From the NCBI GenBank assembly GCA_913776965.1, contig CAJYQL010000031.1, positions 1-60,183 on the forward strand: a stretch of DNA of 60,183 bases, given 5' to 3'. The translations under genes were made by a program, and so were the position numbers. This DNA comes from an uncultured Xylophilus sp. (GTDB lineage: Bacteria; Pseudomonadota; Gammaproteobacteria; Burkholderiales; Burkholderiaceae_C). The notes under the pieces were generated by a model. The model ran no database searches and was not told where the DNA came from. It saw nothing but the letters and a program-made list of their open reading frames with translations. Shown here one piece after another: positions 54,613 through 60,183 of this stretch (within the stretch, counting starts at the first letter, position 1; every line of letters starts with the position of its first letter).

Positions 54613-55385
54613 ACCGCTTTTTCTCTCCCTCTGCTTCCACCGGCTTCTCTCGCATGCCGCGGACGGCCTGCATCGCCCTGGCCGCCGGCCTGCTGGCCGG
54701 CGCGCTGTCCGGCTGCGTGCCGCTGGTGATCGGCGGCGCGGCCGTGGCCGGCACCGGCCTGGTCGTGACCGACCGCCGGACCGCCGGCACCCAGCTGGAG
54801 GACGAGAGCATCGAGCGCCGGGCCGGCAATGCGATCAGCACCAGCGCGGCCGAAGCCCGCGTGCACGTCAACGTGACCAGCTACAACCGGCAGGTGCTGC
54901 TGACCGGCGAGGCGCCGACCGAGGCCGACCGCCAGCTCGTCGAGCAACTGGTGGCCCGCGTCGAGAACGTGCGCGGCGTGGTCAACGACATCGCGATCGC
55001 GCCGCCCTCCAGCCTCGCCGACCGGTCGCGCGACGCCTTCATCACCGCCCAGGTCAAGGCCAGCTTCGTCGATGCGAAGGACATCTACGCCAACGCGTTC
55101 AAAGTGACGACGGAACGCAGCACCGTCTACCTGATGGGCCGGGTCAGCCAGCGCGAGGCGAACCGCACCGCCGAGATCGCCCGTGGCGTACGGGGCGTGA
55201 CCAAGGTGGTCCGGGTGTTCGAGCTGATCAGCGAGCAGGAACTGTCGAACATCGGCCGCCAGCAACCGCCTGCGCCGTCGTCGGAAGCGGCGATGCCCGC
55301 CGCAGCAGCACCGGCGCCTGCGCCGCTGCCGGCTCCGGCCCCTGCACCGGCCCCGTCGGGTGCGGTGGTGACGCCGGTGCGGTAG
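54609..55385 (+). CDS. dolP: BON-domain outer-membrane lipoprotein DolP
   Basis: 258 residues. A signal peptide ending in ALSGC marks a lipoprotein. Two BON domains follow (about 75-140 and 150-225) with VHVNVTSYNRQVLLTGEAP and TVYLMGRVSQREANRTAEIARGVRGVTKVVRVF. The tail is Pro/Ala-rich (PAPAPLPAPAPAP). DolP supports outer-membrane integrity and the Bam complex near the division site. It overlaps diaA by 4 bases. An internal ATG 15 codons in is an alternative start. Confidence 0.92.
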   Translation: MNRFFSPSASTGFSRMPRTACIALAAGLLAGALSGCVPLVIGGAAVAGTGLVVTDRRTAGTQLEDESIERRAGNAISTSAAEARVHVNVTSYNRQVLLTGEAPTEADRQLVEQLVARVENVRGVVNDIAIAPPSSLADRSRDAFITAQVKASFVDAKDIYANAFKVTTERSTVYLMGRVSQREANRTAEIARGVRGVTKVVRVFELISEQELSNIGRQQPPAPSSEAAMPAAAAPAPAPLPAPAPAPAPSGAVVTPVR

Positions 55386-55395
55386 GCATCGGCGC

Positions 55396-55443
55396 GCCCT
55401 GCGTGCGGGCGGCCGATCAGCGGCCGTGCCCTTCCCGCAGGGC
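55396..55443. terminator. Bidirectional terminator-like hairpin after dolP
   Basis: GCCCTGCG (55396-55403) pairs with CGCAGGGC (55436-55443), enclosing a nested GGCCG/CGGCC stem. It lies between two convergent genes. A T-run is absent. Confidence 0.5.
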
Positions 55444-55451
55444 CATCGGGC

Positions 55452-56378
55452 CTACAGCCGCTTGATGAGGCTGGACGTGTCCCAGCGCTGGCCGCCCATC
55501 TGCTGCACGTCGCCGTAGAACTGGTCCACCAGGGCCGTGACCGGCACCCGGGCGCCGTTGCGACGCGCCTCGTCGAGCACCAGCCCCAGGTCCTTGCGCA
55601 TCCAGTCCACCGCGAAGCCGAAATCGAATCGGCCTTCCACCATCGTCTTGCCGCGGTTGTCCATCTGCCAGCTCTGGGCAGCGCCCTTGCCGATCACGTT
55701 GAGCACCTGGGCCATGTCGAGGCCCGCCTTCTGGCCGAAGGCGACCGCTTCGGCCAGGCCCTGCACCAGCCCGGCGATGCAGATCTGGTTGACCATCTTC
55801 GCCAGTTGGCCAGCGCCCGCCTCGCCCAGCCGCGTGAAGGCGCGCGAGAAGGCGGCTGCCACCGGAGCCACCGTGTCGAAGGCGGCTGGGTCGCCGCCGC
55901 ACATCACGGTAAGCGCGCCGTTCTGCGCGCCCGCCTGGCCGCCGGACACCGGCGCATCGACGAAGTGCAGGCCGGCCGCACGCGCCGCGGCGTACAGTTC
56001 GCGGGCGACGTCGGCCGAGGCGGTGGTGTGGTCCACGAAGATCGCGCCTTCGCGCATGCCGGCGAAAGCGCCGTCGTCGCGGCGCTGGCCGTCTTCCCTG
56101 GCGGTACCGAGCACGATGGCGCGCAGATCGTCATCATTGCCGACGCAGCAGAACACGATGTCCGCGCCGTCCGCCGCCGCACGGGGCGTCGGTGCGGTGC
56201 GTCCGCCGAACTCGGCCGCCCATGCTTCCGCCTTGGCGGCCGTGCGGTTGTAGACCGTGACCGTGTGGCCGGCGCGGGCCAGATGGCCGGCCATCGGTCC
56301 GCCCATCACCCCCAGCCCCAGGAAGGCGACGGTGCGCGAAGGCGTGACGGCGTAGCTCTTGGAAGCGAGTGTGGACAT
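55452..56378 (-). CDS. 3-hydroxyisobutyrate dehydrogenase-like NAD(P) oxidoreductase
   Basis: 308 residues. The Rossmann motif FLGLGVMGGPMAGHLARAGH is at about 18-37, then VYNRTAAKAEAW. DAPVSGGQAGAQNGALTVMCGG is the substrate-binding signature and GAGQLAKMVNQICIAGLVQ carries the catalytic Lys. It reversibly oxidises a small beta-hydroxyacid, such as 3-hydroxyisobutyrate, tartronate semialdehyde or similar. ATG 56378 follows an AG-rich leader. It converges on dolP. The exact substrate is open. Confidence 0.9.
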   Translation of the reverse strand: MSTLASKSYAVTPSRTVAFLGLGVMGGPMAGHLARAGHTVTVYNRTAAKAEAWAAEFGGRTAPTPRAAADGADIVFCCVGNDDDLRAIVLGTAREDGQRRDDGAFAGMREGAIFVDHTTASADVARELYAAARAAGLHFVDAPVSGGQAGAQNGALTVMCGGDPAAFDTVAPVAAAFSRAFTRLGEAGAGQLAKMVNQICIAGLVQGLAEAVAFGQKAGLDMAQVLNVIGKGAAQSWQMDNRGKTMVEGRFDFGFAVDWMRKDLGLVLDEARRNGARVPVTALVDQFYGDVQQMGGQRWDTSSLIKRL

Positions 56379-56463
56379 GGCGTGGACAAAGAGGGAGGGA
56401 GAGAAGACCGCGGCACGGGGACCGGGAGGAGAACTGCCTGTGGGAAGAGATGCATCCCGCAGA

Positions 56464-56564
56464 CACAGGGGACGCAGAGGAGGGGCTATTGTTCTTTTCG
56501 GCTGGGCCACAAGGGGGAGCCGCACGTAGTGAGTGCCGCTTCTTCTTCCTCTGCGTCCTCTGTG
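56464..56564. repeat. 18-bp inverted repeat in the oxidoreductase upstream region
   Basis: CACAGGGGACGCAGAGGA (56464-56481) and the complement of CACAGAGGACGCAGAGGA (56547-56564) face each other across 65 bases, with one mismatch. The gap 56379-56639 holds no gene. The arms look like a dispersed intergenic repeat but could also mark a large hairpin before pilU's end. Confidence 0.55.
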
Positions 56565-56639
56565 CCCGCAGCGGAAGCGGGGAGAACGAAACCGCAGGCT
56601 ATCACAGCGCTGGGGGTGTCCTGTAGGCGCAAACCCCTG

Positions 56640-57776
56640 TTACACGATTTCCAGATGTTCGGTACCGCCCAGTAGGTCGAGCGACTTGGCCCGCTGGCTG
56701 TTGAGCTTGATCTGCAGCCGCAGGTCGTTGACCGAATCGGCGTTGCGCAGCGCATCTTCGTAGGTGACCACGCCGCCCTCGAACAGGTCGAACAGCGCCT
56801 GGTCGAAGGTCTGCATGCCGAGGTTGCGGCTCTTCTTTATGATCTCCTTGATCTCCGACACCTCGCCCTTGAAGATCAGGTCGGAGATCAGCGGCGTGTT
56901 CAGCATCACCTCGACCGCCGCCGCCCGGCCCTTGCCGTCCTGCTTGGGCAGCAGCCGCTGCGAGATCATGGCGCGCAGGTTCAGCGACAGGTCCATCAGC
57001 AGCTGCACCCGCCGCTCTTCCGGGAAGAAGTTGATGATCCGGTCGAGTGCCTGGTTGGCGCTGTTGGCGTGCAGCGTGGCCAGGCACAGGTGGCCGGTTT
57101 CGGCGAAGGCGACGGCATGCTCCATCGTCTCGCGGTCGCGGATCTCGCCCATCAGGATCACGTCCGGCGCCTGGCGCAGCGTATTCTTCAACGCGGCTTC
57201 CCAGTTGTCGGTATCGAGGCCGACTTCGCGCTGCGTCATCACGCAGTTCTTGTGCGGATGCACGAATTCGACCGGGTCCTCGACGGTGATGATGTGGCCG
57301 AAGGAATTCTCGTTGCGCCAGTCCACCATCGCCGCGAGCGTCGTCGACTTGCCCGAGCCGGTGGCGCCGACCAGGATGCAGAGACCGCGCTTGGTCATCA
57401 CCACGTCCTTGAGCACCTGCGGCACGCCCAGGCCGTCGATCGTCGGGATCACGGTGGGGATCAGCCGCAGCACCATGCCGACCTTGCCCTGCTGCACGAA
57501 GGCATTGACGCGGAAACGGCCCACGCCGGCGGGCGAGATCGCGAAATTGCACTCCTTGGTGCGTTCGAAGTCCGCTGCCTGCCGGTCGTTCATGATCGAG
57601 CGTGCCAGCGCCAGCGTGTGGCCCGGCCCGAGCGGCTGCGGCGACACCTTGGTCACCTTGCCGTCGACCTTGATCGCCGGCGGGAATTCGCTGGTGATGA
57701 ACAGATCGCTGCCACCGCGGCTGACCATCAGCTTGAGCAGGTCGTTGATGAATTTGCTGGCCTGGTCGCGTTCCAT
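56640..57776 (-). CDS. pilU: Type IV pilus retraction ATPase PilU
   Basis: 378 residues. It has Walker A GATGSGKST (137-145), an Asp box (GHIITVEDPVEFVH), Walker B (DVILMGEIRDRETM) and the His box (HLCLATLHANSANQA). The protein fits PilU, the PilT-dependent retraction helper: ERDQASKFINDLLKLMVSRGGSDLFITSEFPPAIKVDG at the start and a C-terminal extension longer than PilT. It powers retraction of type IV pili, used in twitching and DNA uptake. It lies downstream of a cyclic-nucleotide-binding gene. Confidence 0.95.
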   Translation of the reverse strand: MERDQASKFINDLLKLMVSRGGSDLFITSEFPPAIKVDGKVTKVSPQPLGPGHTLALARSIMNDRQAADFERTKECNFAISPAGVGRFRVNAFVQQGKVGMVLRLIPTVIPTIDGLGVPQVLKDVVMTKRGLCILVGATGSGKSTTLAAMVDWRNENSFGHIITVEDPVEFVHPHKNCVMTQREVGLDTDNWEAALKNTLRQAPDVILMGEIRDRETMEHAVAFAETGHLCLATLHANSANQALDRIINFFPEERRVQLLMDLSLNLRAMISQRLLPKQDGKGRAAAVEVMLNTPLISDLIFKGEVSEIKEIIKKSRNLGMQTFDQALFDLFEGGVVTYEDALRNADSVNDLRLQIKLNSQRAKSLDLLGGTEHLEIV

Positions 57777-57837
57777 CGCGTCGCCTTCGGTACTGGATGT
57801 GCGGGGAGGAGTGAGAACGGGCGCGGTGCCGGCGCCG

Positions 57838-58488
57838 TCAGCTGCCGTCGCCGAGCCGGGCGCTGACGACGCGCAGCCGCAGCGACAGCTTGCGCGCGAG
57901 CAGCGCGATCAGGTTCGCGGCGAGCTGCGGTTCCGCATCGACCATCCGGTCGAGCGATTCCGCCGTGAGCACCGCGATGGCGCAGTCGTCGAGCGTGGTG
58001 CAGGTCGAGAAGCGGATGCCGCTGTCGAGCAGCGACATCTCGCCCAGCACGTCGCCCGGCCGCACCTCGGCCAGGCGCAGGTCCTCGCCCCAGGGCTGGC
58101 GGCGGTCCACCGCGATGGTCCCGTCGACCAGCATCACCATGAAATTGCCGTATTCGTCCTGGCGGATCACCTGCTGGTGTGCTGCGACCGAGGCGAACGA
58201 GAAGAAGGGTTCCAGTCGCGCGATCTGCCCGTAGGTGAGGCGGCCCATGTGGCGGTCGTGCTGCCAGGCCTGCGCCAGCAGCGCCATGCCCTCGGCCGTC
58301 GGCAGCGCCTGCGCATCGATGCCGGCGGCCCGCGCGGGCCACGACACCAGCCGCGACATGTCCACGCCCAGGTCGTCGAACGCCCGGGCGAAGAAGCCGC
58401 CGACAGGACTTCCGCCAATAAGGCCGGTCGGCAGGGTCGTTTCGGAGTGTCGGGTCGGATCCATGGTGTCTGCCGTGCCGCCCCGCAT
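57838..58488 (-). CDS. Cyclic nucleotide-binding domain protein between pilT and pilU
   Basis: 216 residues. A CRP-like cNMP-binding domain covers about 85-195 (FFSFASVAAHQQVIRQDEYGNFMVMLVDGTIAVDR, then RPGDVLGEMSLLDSGIRFSTC). The phosphate-binding cassette keeps the GEMSLL and Arg, but the usual RxAxT end is RFSTC. There is no DNA-binding helix-turn-helix. It may tie pilus retraction to a cyclic nucleotide (inference). Its start overlaps the pilT stop by one base; ATG 58464 is an alternative. Confidence 0.8.
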   Translation of the reverse strand: MRGGTADTMDPTRHSETTLPTGLIGGSPVGGFFARAFDDLGVDMSRLVSWPARAAGIDAQALPTAEGMALLAQAWQHDRHMGRLTYGQIARLEPFFSFASVAAHQQVIRQDEYGNFMVMLVDGTIAVDRRQPWGEDLRLAEVRPGDVLGEMSLLDSGIRFSTCTTLDDCAIAVLTAESLDRMVDAEPQLAANLIALLARKLSLRLRVVSARLGDGS

Positions 58489-59531
58489 CAGCCGGGGAAG
58501 TTGTCCGGGATCTTCGCCTTGCTGCGCGCTTCGGCCGGCGAGATGAGGTTACGCCGCACCAGGTCGGTCAGGTTCTGGTCAAGCGTCTGCATGCCGACGC
58601 TGTTGCCCGTCTGGATCGCCGAGTACATCTGGGCGACCTTGGCCTCGCGGATCAGGTTGCGGATGGCGCTGGTGCCCAGCATGATTTCGTGCGCCGCGAC
58701 GCGGCCGCTGCCGTCCTTGGTCTTGCAGAGCGTCTGCGAGATCACCGCCTGCAGCGACTCGGACAGCATCGCACGGATCATTTCCTTCTCGTCGGCCGGG
58801 AACACGTCGATGATCCGGTCGATCGTCTTGGCGGCCGACGAGGTGTGCAGCGTGCCGAACACCAGGTGGCCGGTCTCGGCGGCTGTCATCGCGAGGCGGA
58901 TGGTCTCCAGGTCGCGCATCTCGCCGACCAGGATCGCGTCGGGGTCTTCCCGCAGCGCGGAGCGCAGCGCCGCCGCGAAATTCTTGGTGTGCGGTCCGAC
59001 CTCGCGCTGGTTGATCAGGCACTTCTTGGACTGGTGCACGAATTCGATAGGGTCCTCGACGGTGAGGATGTGGCCGTACTCGTTCTCATTGAGGTAGTCC
59101 ACCATCGCGGCGAGGGTGGTGGACTTGCCGGAGCCGGTCGGGCCGGTGACCAGCACCATGCCGCGCGGCTTGAGCGCGAGGTCCGCGAAGATCTTCGGCG
59201 CCTTGAGCTCCTCCAGGGTCAGGATCTTCGAGGGAATGGTCCGGAACACGGCGCCCGCGCCCCGCTGCTGGTTGAAGGCGTTGACCCGGAAGCGGGCCAG
59301 GCCTTCGATCTCGAACGAGAAGTCGACTTCCAGGAACTCCTCGTAGGCCTTGCGCTGGCTGTCGTTCATGATGTCGTACACCATGGCGTGCACGCCCTTG
59401 TGGTCGAGCGCATCGACATTGAGCCGCCGCACGTCGCCATGGACCCGAATCATGGGCGGCAGGCCGGCCGACAGGTGCAGGTCGGAAGCCTTGTTCTTGA
59501 CGCTGAAAGCCAGCAGCTGGGTGATGTCCAC
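58488..59531 (-). CDS. pilT: Type IV pilus retraction ATPase PilT
   Basis: 347 residues, the usual PilT length. It has MDITQLLAFSVKNKASDLHLSAG at the start, Walker A GPTGSGKST (130-138), GHILTVEDPIEFVH, AILVGEMRDLETI, HLVFGTLHTSSAAKT and the AIRNLIREAKVAQMYSAIQTG motif with AIRNLIRE. The start is GTG 59531 with GAGGA 5 bases upstream. PilT is the main retraction motor. The gene is divergent from the YggS gene and is followed at once by the cNMP-binding gene and pilU. Confidence 0.96.
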   Translation of the reverse strand: MDITQLLAFSVKNKASDLHLSAGLPPMIRVHGDVRRLNVDALDHKGVHAMVYDIMNDSQRKAYEEFLEVDFSFEIEGLARFRVNAFNQQRGAGAVFRTIPSKILTLEELKAPKIFADLALKPRGMVLVTGPTGSGKSTTLAAMVDYLNENEYGHILTVEDPIEFVHQSKKCLINQREVGPHTKNFAAALRSALREDPDAILVGEMRDLETIRLAMTAAETGHLVFGTLHTSSAAKTIDRIIDVFPADEKEMIRAMLSESLQAVISQTLCKTKDGSGRVAAHEIMLGTSAIRNLIREAKVAQMYSAIQTGNSVGMQTLDQNLTDLVRRNLISPAEARSKAKIPDNFPG

Positions 59532-59573
59532 GGAGGTCCTCGGGCACGGGTCGTTTGCTACGCTCGAACGATT

Positions 59574-60183
59574 ATGACAACGATCGGTAACAACCTTGCG
59601 GCCGTGCGCCAGCGCATCGCCGCAGCCTGTGCGGCGGCCGGCCGCGACCCGGCCGGCGTGCAGCTGCTGGCGGTCTCGAAGACCTTTGGGCCGGAGGCGG
59701 TGCAGGCCGCGCGCGACGCCGGCCAGCAGGCCTTCGGCGAGAACTACCTGCAGGAAGGCGTGGCCAAGGTCGAGGCGCTGCGCGCCCTCGGCCTCGTCGG
59801 CGTGGAATGGCACTGCATCGGCCCGGTGCAGTCCAACAAGACAAAGCTCGCCGCGGCCCACTTCGACTGGGTGCAGTCGGTCGACCGGCTGAAGATCGCC
59901 GAGCGGCTGTCGGCCCAGCGGCCGGACCACCTGCCGCCGTTGCAGGTCTGCCTGCAGGTGGATATCGACGGCGGCGCCAACAAGTCGGGTGCCGCGCCGG
60001 AGGACGTGCCGGCGCTGGCGCGCGCAGTGGCGGCGCTGCCGCGCCTGCAACTGCGCGGCCTGATGACGATTCCCGAGCCGCAGCCCGACGCCGCCGCCCA
60101 GGAGGCGGTGCACCGCCGGGCCCGCGCTCTGTTCGACCGGCTGGTGGCCGACGGGCTGCCGCTGGACACCCTTTCGATGGGCA
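59574..60183 (+). CDS. YggS/PLPBP family PLP homeostasis protein (3' end outside window)
   Basis: 203 residues are visible before the window ends. VQLLAVSKTFGPEAVQAARDAGQQAFGENYLQEG includes the PLP-binding lysine K36 and the FGENY motif, and WHCIGPVQSNK and LRGLMTIPEP are also typical. The protein carries pyridoxal phosphate without known catalysis and helps keep vitamin B6 and amino-acid pools balanced. The gene lies next to pilT divergently, a common arrangement in proteobacteria. Confidence 0.93.
   Translation, partial: MTTIGNNLAAVRQRIAAACAAAGRDPAGVQLLAVSKTFGPEAVQAARDAGQQAFGENYLQEGVAKVEALRALGLVGVEWHCIGPVQSNKTKLAAAHFDWVQSVDRLKIAERLSAQRPDHLPPLQVCLQVDIDGGANKSGAAPEDVPALARAVAALPRLQLRGLMTIPEPQPDAAAQEAVHRRARALFDRLVADGLPLDTLSMG

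Overview
The window is a GC-rich bacterial chromosome segment with densely packed genes. Flagellar genes run motAB-cheYZ-flhBAFG-fliA, then flgNM, flgA and flgBCDEFGHIJKL. Also present are a porin of the Comamonas/Burkholderia type, an orphan Bug (TctC-like) binding protein, a diaA-dolP pair and a pilT-pilU locus. Together these suggest a motile, piliated betaproteobacterium of the order Burkholderiales, probably family Comamonadaceae. This is inference from gene content and order; no 16S rRNA, tRNA or other taxonomic marker was seen.

Region 1 (1-13.1 kb). The 3' end of a flagellin gene converges on an eight-gene minus-strand operon. Read in the direction of transcription, the operon holds a nucleotide-sugar epimerase, a GmhA-like sugar-phosphate isomerase, a domain-swapped HldE-like nucleotidyltransferase/kinase, a radical SAM/SPASM protein, TPP-dependent E1 alpha and E1 beta subunits, a second radical SAM/SPASM protein, and a 1497-residue multi-domain glycosyltransferase. 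Several genes overlap by 4 bases. My reading is a pathway that builds an unusual, heptose-like activated sugar and attaches it, plausibly to flagellin. This is the least familiar and most interesting part of the window.

Region 2 (13.4-36.7 kb). The flagellar block starts divergently from the glycan operon. Stator and chemotaxis output genes (motA, motB, cheY, cheZ) come first, ending at a strong terminator. The export and placement genes flhB, flhA, flhF, a FlhG-like gene and fliA follow as an overlapping operon. A perfect 60-bp palindrome separates fliA from the convergent flgN, flgM and flgA. A sigma-28-type promoter lies before flgM. The hook/basal-body operon flgB to flgL then runs rightward, followed by a degenerate EAL-HDOD signalling protein.

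Region 3 (36.8-54 kb) is mixed metabolism and transport: a divergent MocR regulator and EamA exporter pair; an aminotransferase, GST and PhzF row; a UPF0126 membrane protein; a porin; two orphan periplasmic binding proteins; a LysR regulator with a clear palindromic site; an acyl-CoA dehydrogenase; a YceI protein; a histidine phosphatase; and a three-subunit molybdenum hydroxylase related to PaoABC.

Region 4 (54-60.2 kb) holds diaA-dolP, a 3-hydroxyisobutyrate-dehydrogenase-like reductase, the type IV pilus retraction ATPases pilU and pilT with a cyclic-nucleotide-binding protein gene between them, and the start of a YggS/PLPBP gene cut by the window end. The only stretch above 300 bases without a gene is 13110-13459. 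No insertion sequence, CRISPR array, tRNA or rRNA was recognised.
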